DNA of 64,000 bases from Kibdelosporangium banguiense (GTDB lineage Bacteria; Actinomycetota; Actinomycetes; Mycobacteriales; Pseudonocardiaceae). Shown here piece after piece: positions 17,333 through 25,493 of the stretch. The translations under genes and the position numbers were made by a program. How positions within the stretch are numbered: position 1 is the stretch's first letter; every line of letters begins with the position of its first letter. Under the pieces are notes generated by a model. That model was not told the DNA's origin and made no database searches. It was given only the letters and a program-made list of their open reading frames with translations. The stretch covers positions 7,267,203 through 7,331,202 of the forward strand of contig NZ_JAGINW010000001.1 in NCBI RefSeq assembly GCF_017876405.1. The letters are read 5' to 3'.

Positions 17333-18243
17333 CAGTGCCACCCGGCTTCGCCTGGCAGAACGGCGAGATTGTGCCGTGGGACCAATGTGTCCTGCACGCA
17401 CGGTCGCAAGGCGCCTTCTGGGGCGCCAACGTGTTCGAGGGTCTGCGTGGTTACTGGAACGAAGACGACAAGCAGCTGTATCTGTTCCGGGTCGAGGAAC
17501 ATCTGACGCGGCTGGGCCGGTCGATGCGGTCGCTGCGGATGGAGATCGGCTACACCGCGGCCGACATCACCGCCGCGGTCATCGCGCTGATCAAGGCCAA
17601 CGACTGGCACCAGGACGTGCATGCCTGTGTCGTGGCGTACTTCGACGAAGGCGTGAACTTCGATCCGCTCAACCACACCGAACACACCGGTGTGCACATC
17701 ACGGCGACGCCGATGCCGCGTTCACGTGGCTACTCGCAGGGGGTCGCCGCGTGCATCTCGTCATGGCGCAGGATCAGTGACGACTCGATGCCGCCGCGAA
17801 TCAAGACAGGCGCGAACTACCACAACAGCCGGCTCGCCCAGCACGAGGCGGTCCGCAATGGCTATGAGACCACGCTGTTGCTCAACCAGCACGGCACGGT
17901 CTCCGAGTCGCCTGGTGCCTGTGTCGTCATGGTCCGGGACGGCAAGCTGGTCACGCCACCTGGAACCAGCGGGGTGCTGGAAGGCATCACAGTGGCCACA
18001 GTGGAACAGATCGCGCATACCGAGCTCGGGCTGCAGTTGGAGCGGCGCGCCATCGACCGGACCGAGCTCTACGTGGCCGACGAGATATTCCTGTGCGGAA
18101 CGATGGCCGAGATCCTCCCGGTCACCTCGGTCGACCGGCTGCCGATCGGTACCGGGACGCCCGGAGTGCTGACCGGCAAGCTTCAGCAGCTGTACGGGAA
18201 CGCCGTGCTCGGGCACCCGCAGTGGACAACCCCGGTGTACTAG
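17329..18243 (+). CDS. Branched-chain-type (class IV) aminotransferase
   Basis: A 304-residue fold-type-IV PLP enzyme related to IlvE. The catalytic Lys159 lies in PPRIKTGANYHNSRLAQ, and NGYETTLLLNQHGTVSE is the conserved following block. The length is standard for the family. The group interconverts branched-chain amino acids with their 2-oxo acids, but also includes D-amino-acid transaminase and aminodeoxychorismate lyase. In this operon it probably supplies or modifies an amino-acid building block rather than serving housekeeping synthesis. It starts inside the FAD monooxygenase stop codon. Confidence 0.82.
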   Translation: MTVPPGFAWQNGEIVPWDQCVLHARSQGAFWGANVFEGLRGYWNEDDKQLYLFRVEEHLTRLGRSMRSLRMEIGYTAADITAAVIALIKANDWHQDVHACVVAYFDEGVNFDPLNHTEHTGVHITATPMPRSRGYSQGVAACISSWRRISDDSMPPRIKTGANYHNSRLAQHEAVRNGYETTLLLNQHGTVSESPGACVVMVRDGKLVTPPGTSGVLEGITVATVEQIAHTELGLQLERRAIDRTELYVADEIFLCGTMAEILPVTSVDRLPIGTGTPGVLTGKLQQLYGNAVLGHPQWTTPVY

Positions 18244-18255
18244 GTAGGAGGCAGT

Positions 18256-19023
18256 GTGTCTGTTCTGGGTGCGTTGGTGGCCGCACTGAAGTCACAGGCA
18301 ATCGAGGTCATCGACCTCACGGCGCCGTTGTCGGAGGAGACTCCGATCATCGAGCTGCCGGCCGACCGAGGCCAGCCGTGGCCGTTCGAGCGGGAAGTGA
18401 TCAGCCGGTACGACGCCGCCGGCCCGGTGGTCTACTGGAACAACATCCGGCTGTCGGAGCACACCGGCACGCACTTCGACGCGCCGGTGCACTGGTTGTC
18501 CGGCAAGGAGTTCGACGATGTGTCCCAGGTCCCGCCCGCCCGGCTGGTCGGCCCCGCGGCGGTGCTCGACTTCTCTGCCGAGGCCGAGGCTGACCCGGAC
18601 TTCTTGTTGCGGCAGAAGGACATCGAAGACTGGCAACGGGAACACGGCGCCCTGCCGGAGAATGGCTGGTTGCTGTACCGGACCGGCTGGGACAGCCGGG
18701 TCGGTGCCAGGGAGAAGTTTCTCAACGAGGGCCATACTCCTGGCATAGCACCGGATTGCGCGCACTGGCTGGCCGAGGAGACCTCGCTGGTCGGCGTCGG
18801 GGTGGAGACGGTCGGCACGGACGCCGGTCTGGCCGGGACCTTCGAGGACCAGCCGTACCCGTGCCACTGGCACATGCAGGGAGCCAACAAGTACGGGCTC
18901 ACCCAGTTGCAGAACCTTCGGCTGCTGCCGCCGCAGGGTGCGGTCCTGATCGCCTCGCCGCTGCCGATCGTCGGCGGATCCGGCAGCCCCACCAGGGTTC
19001 TCGCACTCGTCGAGCGCCACTAG
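18256..19023 (+). CDS. Cyclase-family metal hydrolase, likely kynurenine formamidase
   Basis: A 255-residue protein with the cyclase/KynB metal-binding motif HTGTHFDAPVH (His69, His73, Asp75, His79). Characterised relatives hydrolyse N-formylkynurenine to kynurenine. With tryptophan 2,3-dioxygenase and a kynureninase-like gene in the same operon, that reaction is the natural reading. The protein is somewhat longer than typical KynB (~210 residues). Start is GTG 18256, after TAGGAGG. It follows the aminotransferase by 12 bases. Confidence 0.75.
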   Translation: MSVLGALVAALKSQAIEVIDLTAPLSEETPIIELPADRGQPWPFEREVISRYDAAGPVVYWNNIRLSEHTGTHFDAPVHWLSGKEFDDVSQVPPARLVGPAAVLDFSAEAEADPDFLLRQKDIEDWQREHGALPENGWLLYRTGWDSRVGAREKFLNEGHTPGIAPDCAHWLAEETSLVGVGVETVGTDAGLAGTFEDQPYPCHWHMQGANKYGLTQLQNLRLLPPQGAVLIASPLPIVGGSGSPTRVLALVERH

Positions 19024-19040
19024 CGAAAGGACCCGCCACA

Positions 19041-19748
19041 ATGGACGAACGCAGTGCCTCGCGCGCACAGGCGCTCTTCGAACGCAACCGGGAGACCCGC
19101 GGCCGACCGACCGAGTTCACGCTCCTTGACCGCAAGTGGGAGCTGCTGGAAGGGGTCTTCGCGCCGTGTTATACCCCGGTGACCGGGCTGTTCACCGAGT
19201 GGTTGCCGTATCCACAGGGCGGCACATTCCTTGAAGTCGGGTCGGGCGCGGGCGTGACCGCGGTCATGGCGGCACTGTCCGGTTGCGACGCCGTGACCGC
19301 GCTCGACATCAGCCAGGCGGCAGTGGAGAACACCCGGCACAACGCCGAACTGCACGCGGTCGAGGACCGGGTACGAGTGCTGCAGAGCGATCTGTTCGAC
19401 GAGCTGCAGCCCGGGGACCGGTTCGACATGATCTTCTGGAACTCCAACTTCGTCGAAATGCGCCGGGACTTCGTCAACGACACCGACCTGCACCACGCCT
19501 TCTTCGACCCCGGTTACGTGGCGCACCGCCGGTACCTGCACGACGCGCCACGGCACCTGACCGAGAACGGGCGGCTCCTGCTCGGGTTCACCGATCTCGG
19601 CAACTGGACGGCCCTGCGCAGGCTGTGCGCCCAGGCAGGGCTGGAGATCAGCCTGCTTCGCTCGGAGCGACGGCAGACCGAGATCACCATCGAGTTCCAG
19701 CTGCTGGAAATCAGACCCGCGGCGGGTAGGGGAGCAGGCCGCTGTTGA
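19041..19748 (+). CDS. Class I SAM-dependent methyltransferase
   Basis: A 235-residue Rossmann-fold methyltransferase. Motif I is EVGSGAG (residues 65-71) and the acidic residue of the second strand lies in AVTALDISQAAVENT. WNSNF after the fourth strand resembles the (N/D)PPY loop of N-methyltransferases, which hints at an amino nitrogen acceptor, but C- or O-methylation is also possible. The start ATG follows GAAAGGA (19024-19030). It closes the operon, and its 3' end overlaps the convergent sulfatase by 38 bases. Confidence 0.8.
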   Translation: MDERSASRAQALFERNRETRGRPTEFTLLDRKWELLEGVFAPCYTPVTGLFTEWLPYPQGGTFLEVGSGAGVTAVMAALSGCDAVTALDISQAAVENTRHNAELHAVEDRVRVLQSDLFDELQPGDRFDMIFWNSNFVEMRRDFVNDTDLHHAFFDPGYVAHRRYLHDAPRHLTENGRLLLGFTDLGNWTALRRLCAQAGLEISLLRSERRQTEITIEFQLLEIRPAAGRGAGRC

Positions 19749-21075
19749 TCTCGTCCCACCGGGTGCGCAGAGTCGTGACCAGCGCGGGTTGTTTCTTCGC
19801 GAGGTTGGCTTGCTCGTGTTCGTCGGTGCCGAGGTCGAACAAGTACTCACCTGCCGGCGAGCGATAGTACTTCCAACGGTCCCGGCGTAATGCGGCCTGG
19901 CTGCGGGTGCGCCAGAACAGGTCGCGCGTCGGTGCCGGGGCACCGCTCCACAGATGGTCGGCGAGGTTCAAGCCGTCGAGCGGATGCGACGGTGCGGGCT
20001 GCGCGCCTGCGACGGCCAGGATCGTCGCCGTCCAGTCCTGGGTGATCACGGGAGTACGGCTGGTCTGGTGGCCGCGGATCTTGGCGGGCCAGCGCAGGAT
20101 CGTGGGAACCCGGATGCCGCCTTCGAGCAGTTCGTCCTTGTTTCCGGAGAACGGCCAGTGATACGAGAACCGCTCCCCGCCGTTGTCGCTGATGAACAAC
20201 ACCAGTGTGTCGCGTTCCTGGCCGGACTGCTGCAGTGCGCGCAGCACCTGGCCGACCGCTGCGTCGAGGCTTTCGACCATTCGGCGGTAGATGTCCAGCG
20301 AGCCGCCGTCGAGGTGCACCAGGGCGAGCCTGTCCCCGGTCTTCACCCGCGCGGTGAGTTCCTGGCTCGTGGCGACGTCGCCCGGCGCCTCCCACGGCCA
20401 GTGCGGGGTGGTGTAGTTCAGGTTCAGCAACCACGGTGAAGTGTGCGGGCGCTTGATGTACGACACCGCGCGCTCGGTCAGCGTGTCGGTGTAGTAGTCC
20501 AGCGATTCGACCGGTACTTCGCCTTCGTAGAGATCGTGCGTGGCGTTGGTACTGATCTTCGAGTAGTAGTCAAGGCCCCCGGCGAAGTTGCCGAAGAACT
20601 CCTGCCAGCCGGAGCGGACGGGGGAGTACCACGGCAGATACCCGCAGTGCCACTTGCCGTACATCGCTGTGGAGTAACCGGCCTGCCGCAGCAGAGACGC
20701 CAGCGTCGGATGATCTGCGGGAAGCCCTTCCAGTTCATTGGGCTGCGCGATCGGTTCGGCCAGGCCGCCAGGTAACCGCCCCGGATAACGCCCGGTGTAC
20801 AAGGCGAAGCGCGTCGGCGAACACACCGCCGCGGCCGAATAGCCGTCGGTGAACCGGATTCCTTGTGTGGCAAGGGCATCCAGGTTCGGTGTGCTGATGT
20901 TCGGTGAGCCGTAACAGCTCAGGTTCCCCCAGCCCAGGTCGTCGGCCAGAATCACCAGCACATTGGGTTTCTTCGTCTGCCCTGCCTCAACAGATCCAGC
21001 CTCAGCAGGCAGCGCTGTACTGGCAAGTGCGGCACCGGCCAGCGCACCGGCACTGCGGCGTGAAATCTCGCGCAC
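19711..21075 (-). CDS. Secreted arylsulfatase-type sulfatase
   Basis: A 454-residue sulfatase. Cys85 in AVCSPTRF is the C-x-P-x-R site converted to formylglycine by a separate maturation enzyme that is not encoded here. VILADDLGWG (residues 41-50) supplies the metal-binding Asp pair and FISDNGGE a later one. The N-terminus has a twin-arginine-like signal (SRRSAGALAGAA then an alanine-rich segment ending near AEA), so it is probably exported folded. It hydrolyses sulfate esters, and the natural substrate is unknown. It converges with the methyltransferase gene and is not obviously part of that cluster. Confidence 0.88.
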   Translation of the reverse strand: MREISRRSAGALAGAALASTALPAEAGSVEAGQTKKPNVLVILADDLGWGNLSCYGSPNISTPNLDALATQGIRFTDGYSAAAVCSPTRFALYTGRYPGRLPGGLAEPIAQPNELEGLPADHPTLASLLRQAGYSTAMYGKWHCGYLPWYSPVRSGWQEFFGNFAGGLDYYSKISTNATHDLYEGEVPVESLDYYTDTLTERAVSYIKRPHTSPWLLNLNYTTPHWPWEAPGDVATSQELTARVKTGDRLALVHLDGGSLDIYRRMVESLDAAVGQVLRALQQSGQERDTLVLFISDNGGERFSYHWPFSGNKDELLEGGIRVPTILRWPAKIRGHQTSRTPVITQDWTATILAVAGAQPAPSHPLDGLNLADHLWSGAPAPTRDLFWRTRSQAALRRDRWKYYRSPAGEYLFDLGTDEHEQANLAKKQPALVTTLRTRWDEINSGLLPYPPRV

Positions 21076-21123
21076 GCGAAAGCTCCTCCCAGCAGGTCAT
21101 CCCCAGACCCCAGTGCCACCAGC

Positions 21124-21774
21124 CTAATGGGGGTGATCGCCCAGCATGGGTACTAGGAACTGGCGGGCCAGGGAACGCATCTGCTCATCGTCGTCAGGGT
21201 CGACGACGTGGCTGGGGGTAAGCAGGAAGGACGCGGAAATACGGGCCATGAGCTCCGCGACGAGTTCCACACTCACGTCTGCGGACACGTTTCCGGCGCG
21301 TTGCTCCAAGCGGAGCTGGCCTGCGACAAATCGCTGCACTGCGGCCAGCGTCAGTCCGTCGCCGCCCACCAGGTAGGGAACGAGAACATCCGGTTCGACG
21401 GCCATGAGCCCGCCGATCAACGGGTTGCGCCGGATGGCCTGCAGCGAGCTGACAAAGCCGAGCACGATCCGATCGGCAACCGTCCTGGCCTGTTTGATGT
21501 TGGCGAGGAACTCGTCGAAATACCGGCGGAACTCGCGCCGTACGACCTGCTCGACCAGGGCGTCCTTCGTGGCGAACCGGCGGTAGACGGTGATTCGGGA
21601 AACCCCGGCCCGGCGGGCGACGTCCTCCATGGTGGATCGCCGGATGCCCATTTGGCAGAACTGCTCGTACGCGCCGTCCAGGACACGTGTGGTGATCTCG
21701 TCCGAGTCGCCCGCGCGTTCGACGGCATCGATGAAGGCACGCTCCAGCAACGATTCCGGGCCCGAAGTTGTCAT
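21124..21774 (-). CDS. TetR-family transcriptional regulator (possible LcpR counterpart)
   Basis: A 216-residue TetR-type regulator. The HTH lies at ~residues 40-65 (MEDVARRAGVSRITVYRRFATKDALVE), and a variable ligand-binding domain follows. It is transcribed away from the adjacent Lcp-like gene with a 126-base gap. In rubber-degrading actinobacteria a TetR regulator (LcpR) beside lcp represses it, so a similar role is plausible. An upstream ATG at 21789 would add five residues. The sulfatase follows downstream on the opposite side of a 48-base gap in the same direction and could be co-transcribed. Confidence 0.85.
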   Translation of the reverse strand: MTTSGPESLLERAFIDAVERAGDSDEITTRVLDGAYEQFCQMGIRRSTMEDVARRAGVSRITVYRRFATKDALVEQVVRREFRRYFDEFLANIKQARTVADRIVLGFVSSLQAIRRNPLIGGLMAVEPDVLVPYLVGGDGLTLAAVQRFVAGQLRLEQRAGNVSADVSVELVAELMARISASFLLTPSHVVDPDDDEQMRSLARQFLVPMLGDHPH

Positions 21775-21830
21775 CGGAAAATCCGCCAATGGGGTCTGGT
21801 GCCGCCGCTTGCGTCGTGCTCTTCTAGAAA

Positions 21831-21863
21831 GATACGCAGTAACACATCTTGTATCACGGTATC
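21831..21863. promoter_or_regulatory. Candidate TetR operator between the TetR and Lcp-like genes
   Basis: GTATC-type pentamers cluster here. GATAC lies at 21831-21835, with its inverse GTATC at 21851-21855 and again at 21859-21863. The first two form an inverted repeat with a 15-base spacer. They lie between the divergent starts, where a repressor of either gene would bind. AAGGAGGAG (21886-21894) follows as the ribosome-binding region of the Lcp-like gene. Confidence 0.35.
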
Positions 21864-21900
21864 AACGTAGGTCCGCAGGACTCAAGGAGGAGTTCCGAGG

Positions 21901-23106
21901 ATGGACGGACTCAGCAGACGCAAGATGTTGATCGTGAGTGGCGGGGCGCTGGGAGCGCTCGGCGCGTTGGGCACGTCGGCCTGGGCATGGAGCCCGAGCG
22001 GCTCGGTGGCCGGTGCGGGGGCAGGAGCCGATCCCCGGTGGGTGTGGGATCCCGAGGCCGATCCGGTCGTCGCCTCGATTCTCGACCGGGGCCTGGTGGG
22101 AGAGGTCAACCGGCTGCTGCGGACCTGGACCCGCAACGATCAGCCGTTGCCGGCCGGGCTGCCGGAGGACCTGCGGGCGTTCATGGAACAGGCGCGGCGG
22201 CTGCCCGCGTGGGCCGATCAGGCCAAGCTGGACCGGGCAGCCGACTTCGTGACGACCAAAGGGACCTATCTGATCCTGTTGTACGGGCTGGGCGGCGGCA
22301 TGCTCAGCTGCGCCATCCCGAATGAGGCGCGTGCGGTCTACTACTCCAAGGGAGGCGCGGATCTGAAAGACCGCGCCGCCAAGACAGGCAAGCTCGGATA
22401 CGACCTGCAGGAGCCGAACGCCTACCGGCCCGACGGCCGCATGATCGTCACCGCGGTCAAGACCCGGCTGGTGCACGCCGCCGTACGGCACCTGTTGCCG
22501 CAGTCCCCGCACTGGCCCAAGGACGGTGGCCAGATCCCGATCAGCCAGAACGACATGCTGGTCACCTGGCACACCCTGCCCACCTACGTCATGCGCAAGC
22601 TCACCGAGTGGCGAGTGCGGATCGGCTCCGCCGAGTCCGCCGCGTTCCTGCACATCTGGCAGGTGACCGCGCACATGCTGGGCATCAAGGACGAATACAT
22701 CCCGGCCTCGTGGGACGCGGCCGACGCCCAGTCCAAGCAGGTCCTCGACCCGGTCCTGGCCACCACCCGGGAGGGCGTCGACCTGGCCGACAAGATCCTG
22801 ACCATCTCCGCCAAGGGAATCACGCCGGACGGAAGCACACGCCCGCTGGTCAACTCCCTCGCCCGGCACATAGTCGGCGACCGGGTCGCCGGGATGGCCG
22901 CCATTCCCCGCGAGTTCCTGCTGGACCCACTCGTGGGCACCGGCTTCCCGGTCTGGGTGGCGCTGCGCGAGAACCTCATTCCGCTGCCACTGGTCCCGCA
23001 GATCACCCGGACGATCGACGACGCGATCCGCAAGTACATCCTGTTCTATCTCTCCGGCGGACGGCAGATCAACATCGAGATCCCCGACATGAACCGCCCG
23101 TCCTGA
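21901..23106 (+). CDS. Latex-clearing-protein-like oxygenase (Lcp / MpaB, DUF2236)
   Basis: A 401-residue protein with a twin-arginine signal (SRRKMLIVSGGALGALG). It is followed by a helical DUF2236 domain with the blocks VKTRLVHAAVRHLLP (~186-200) and WHTLPTYVMRKL. His224 of WHT is the candidate haem ligand. Length, export signal and these blocks fit rubber oxygenase Lcp, a b-type haem enzyme that cleaves poly(cis-1,4-isoprene) outside the cell. Related MpaB-type proteins of other function share the domain. The divergent TetR gene supports the Lcp reading. A strong hairpin follows the stop. Confidence 0.78.
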   Translation: MDGLSRRKMLIVSGGALGALGALGTSAWAWSPSGSVAGAGAGADPRWVWDPEADPVVASILDRGLVGEVNRLLRTWTRNDQPLPAGLPEDLRAFMEQARRLPAWADQAKLDRAADFVTTKGTYLILLYGLGGGMLSCAIPNEARAVYYSKGGADLKDRAAKTGKLGYDLQEPNAYRPDGRMIVTAVKTRLVHAAVRHLLPQSPHWPKDGGQIPISQNDMLVTWHTLPTYVMRKLTEWRVRIGSAESAAFLHIWQVTAHMLGIKDEYIPASWDAADAQSKQVLDPVLATTREGVDLADKILTISAKGITPDGSTRPLVNSLARHIVGDRVAGMAAIPREFLLDPLVGTGFPVWVALRENLIPLPLVPQITRTIDDAIRKYILFYLSGGRQINIEIPDMNRPS

Positions 23107-23119
23107 AGCCCGTTTGCCA

Positions 23120-23149
23120 GGGTGGGGCGCGGCCGGCCGTGCCCCACCC
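23120..23149 (+). terminator. Hairpin terminator after the Lcp-like gene
   Basis: GGGTGGGGC (23120-23128) pairs perfectly with GCCCCACCC (23141-23149) around a 12-base GC-rich loop, 14 bases after the stop codon. There is no T-tract, as is common for actinobacterial terminators. Confidence 0.65.
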
Positions 23150-23218
23150 GTGAGGCGTATGGCAGCAGGTCAGCGATGCCCCATGTATCGCGGCAGTGTG
23201 CGATCGCATACCCTGGGG

Positions 23219-24082
23219 GTGATCGAGAAGCTCAAGTACGTACGTCCTAGGCGGGTTCAGGTGGCGGATTTCGAGGGCAACCGCGAATCTCCGTCTGCCA
23301 TTGATCCCAATCGCCCGAATGTCGCGCGGATCTTCAACGCTCTGCTCGGCGGCAAGGACAACTACCAGGTCGACCGGGATGTCCGGGACCGGCTGCTGGA
23401 ACGTGCGCCGGCATTGGGCGACCTGGCCTGGGACGTCCGGTCGTTCGTCGGCCGGGTGACGCGGTTCCTCGCCCGCGACGCGGGCATCCACCAGTTCCTG
23501 GACTGCGCGCCCGGACTGTCCAATGACGAGAACACCCACGAGGTCGCTCAGCGCCTGAACCGCGAGGCGACGGTCGTGTACACGGCGACAGATCCGGTCG
23601 TGATCGCACACGGCCGGGCGCTGCTGGCCGACAACGACCGGACACATTCCGTCGAGGCGGACTTCCGCTACCCCAATCAGGTCTTCGAGCACCCGGACGT
23701 GCGCAAGTACCTGGACTTGTCCGAGCCGGTGGCCGTCTTTCACGTCGGCACCGTCCAGTACGTCAGCGACACCCGGCGACCTGCGGAGATCATCGCGGGC
23801 TACGCCGACCGCATTCCTTCCGGGTCCTACATAGTGCTTGCGCACGCATACGACCCGGAAGACGGCTCGTTCACGCCCGAACTGCGCGAGATCTACCAGA
23901 ACAGTTCGGTCGGCCTCGGGTACTTCCGCAGCCGCACAGAGATCCTGTCCTACCTGGACGGGCTGGAACTGGTCGAGCCCGGCCTGGTCGCGGTGTCCGA
24001 CTGGTGGCCCGACGGCCCCAGGCTCAAGGAGCAGGACCCGGTGCAACGCCTTGCCCTCGGTGCGGTCGCGCGCAAGCCCTAA
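23219..24082 (+). CDS. SAM-dependent methyltransferase of the actinobacterial DUF574 family
   Basis: A protein of ~287 residues. The family signature NVARIFNALLGGKDNY lies near the N-terminus, followed by the SAM-binding strands (QFLDCAPGLSNDENTHE and VVYTATDPVVIAHGRALL). The family is abundant in streptomycetes and relatives, and its substrates are largely unknown. The start is uncertain: GTG 23219 is used here, ATG 23183 would add 12 residues and GTG 23261 would remove 14. The Lcp terminator precedes it, so it has its own promoter. Its stop overlaps the convergent neighbour by four bases. Confidence 0.85.
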   Translation: MIEKLKYVRPRRVQVADFEGNRESPSAIDPNRPNVARIFNALLGGKDNYQVDRDVRDRLLERAPALGDLAWDVRSFVGRVTRFLARDAGIHQFLDCAPGLSNDENTHEVAQRLNREATVVYTATDPVVIAHGRALLADNDRTHSVEADFRYPNQVFEHPDVRKYLDLSEPVAVFHVGTVQYVSDTRRPAEIIAGYADRIPSGSYIVLAHAYDPEDGSFTPELREIYQNSSVGLGYFRSRTEILSYLDGLELVEPGLVAVSDWWPDGPRLKEQDPVQRLALGAVARKP

Positions 24083-25491
24083 TTCCCGAGTACTCGGTTG
24101 ATGTACTTGACCACCACGCCTTCGACTCCGCGTTCGTCCCTGGGATTGCTCCGATCCGGCGAGGACGCCAACGGCGAGAGCATGGAGTACGAATGGGAGT
24201 ACGTTCCGACGCCGACCATCCTCGGGTCGTCCTGCCAGCCTGATTCCAGGTGCCCGCCCGCCCAGAGCACATCGCTGGCCGGCACGTAGCAGTCGACGTG
24301 GTTGGCGTACGCCATGATCCATAACCGCTGGTCAGGGTGCTCCAGTTTGGTGCTGGCGTGGTAACCGCTGAGCACCTCGTGCGACAGCGCGAGAATCGTC
24401 AGGCCGCCGAGATCGATCTTCTGCACGGTCATCGGCATTGATTTGGGCCGGTTGCCGTCGGCGAGCTCCTTGAGCATCTTGCGGGCGTGCCGCACCCCGG
24501 CCTGTCCCACCTCGCCTTGGTCGTTCTCGTCAACGCGATCCTGGTATTTCTGCTGGAGTTCGGCGACCTCCGCACTGTCACGGAAGTTCACGGCGTACGG
24601 CAGCGGGGCCGTTTCCATGGCGGTCGTGATGGGACCGGAGATGGGGGAGAACACGGCGTCGCGGACCGTCGCGACCACGGCGTCTGCCAGCAGTTTTCCC
24701 ACGAACGCCGCCCGGTTCACGCCCTCAGGCGCAGGCAGCGGGTCCACGTCACCCGTCGCGCCTTGGAAGAAGATCGCGGGTACACCCAGCCGTTGCCGGA
24801 TGTCGGCGACCAGCCGGCCGCAGAAGTCGGCGTCCAGGTCGGGTGACATCCGTTCGGCGCACACCGGGTGGCAGGCGTGCCCGACGAGCACCAGGAAAAG
24901 CTCGTCGTCACCTGCGCGGCGAGCCACCAGGACTGGAACTTCGCGAGGCGCCCACGTGCCCCACGGCAGTTGTGGATCGAGACGGCTGCTGGCTGTTTCC
25001 GCGTGGCCTTCGGCGAATCCGAGGGTGACTTCGGTCAGCGGCTTCGTCATTGCACCGATTGCCGTGTTCACGACGTCGTCCACGAACTTGGTGGTGTAGG
25101 CGTTCGTGTCGCCGACCGCTTCCGGGGAGCCCAGCAGAACCTCGGGATCAGGTTTCCCGCCGACCATCGGGCCGTAGTGGGTATGGCTCTGCGCCACGAT
25201 GAGGTCTTTCGCCTCGCTGACCACGCCGTGCGCGATCATCCGATCGCGAATCTGCTCGTACACCGGATGCGGAATGCTGATCACGTCCACCTGGATCAAC
25301 GCGATCCGCCGGCCTTGTGGTGAAACGATGATCACGCAGTTCACCATCAACGGACTGGTGACACGACCGTTGGTCCGCCGGTCGACGCCCCAGCCGTAGC
25401 CGCCTATCGGAACGCCCGCGCCCACCTCGAGCTCCTGGGAATGATGGGCCACTTCGAAGTACGCCGGCACAGCCATCTTCTCCTTGTACAC
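24079..25491 (-). CDS. Neutral-ceramidase-like protein without the usual serine nucleophile
   Basis: A 470-residue protein (465 if ATG 25476 is used) matching the N-terminal catalytic fold of neutral/alkaline ceramidases. Zinc-ligand blocks are visible: AQSHTHYGP and LVGHACHPV. The motif that carries the nucleophile in true ceramidases (GDVSPN) reads GATGDVDPLP, with Asp in place of Ser. It also lacks a signal peptide and the C-terminal immunoglobulin-like domain. It is thus probably a cytoplasmic hydrolase of another substrate. It follows the LysR gene by two bases on the same strand, which suggests co-transcription. Confidence 0.7.
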   Translation of the reverse strand: MYKEKMAVPAYFEVAHHSQELEVGAGVPIGGYGWGVDRRTNGRVTSPLMVNCVIIVSPQGRRIALIQVDVISIPHPVYEQIRDRMIAHGVVSEAKDLIVAQSHTHYGPMVGGKPDPEVLLGSPEAVGDTNAYTTKFVDDVVNTAIGAMTKPLTEVTLGFAEGHAETASSRLDPQLPWGTWAPREVPVLVARRAGDDELFLVLVGHACHPVCAERMSPDLDADFCGRLVADIRQRLGVPAIFFQGATGDVDPLPAPEGVNRAAFVGKLLADAVVATVRDAVFSPISGPITTAMETAPLPYAVNFRDSAEVAELQQKYQDRVDENDQGEVGQAGVRHARKMLKELADGNRPKSMPMTVQKIDLGGLTILALSHEVLSGYHASTKLEHPDQRLWIMAYANHVDCYVPASDVLWAGGHLESGWQDDPRMVGVGTYSHSYSMLSPLASSPDRSNPRDERGVEGVVVKYINRVLGN

Positions 25492-25493
25492 GC

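Larger units (their letters stand above)
3830..19748 (+). other. Putative biosynthetic gene cluster: kynurenine branch plus ATP-grasp, LanB-type and FemAB-like enzymes
   Basis: Fourteen plus-strand genes run without a break. Eight junctions overlap (ATGA or GTGA overlaps of 1-4 bases at six, 32 bases before the ATP-grasp gene and 17 bases before the second dioxygenase), and the other gaps are at most about 41 bases. Three genes match tryptophan-to-anthranilate chemistry (TDO, formamidase-like cyclase, kynureninase-like). A flavin monooxygenase, aminotransferase and methyltransferase could tailor the ring or side chain. PanD would supply beta-alanine. Amide bonds could be made by the ATP-grasp, LanB-type and GNAT/FemAB-like proteins, since no NRPS or PKS is present. 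An MFS transporter could export the product. The product is unknown. Confidence 0.7.

Noticed and set aside
15641-17401. 586-residue open frame antisense to the FAD monooxygenase
   Set aside because: The plus strand has clear flavin motifs. The antisense product is low-complexity and His/Arg-rich, typical of a shadow frame.
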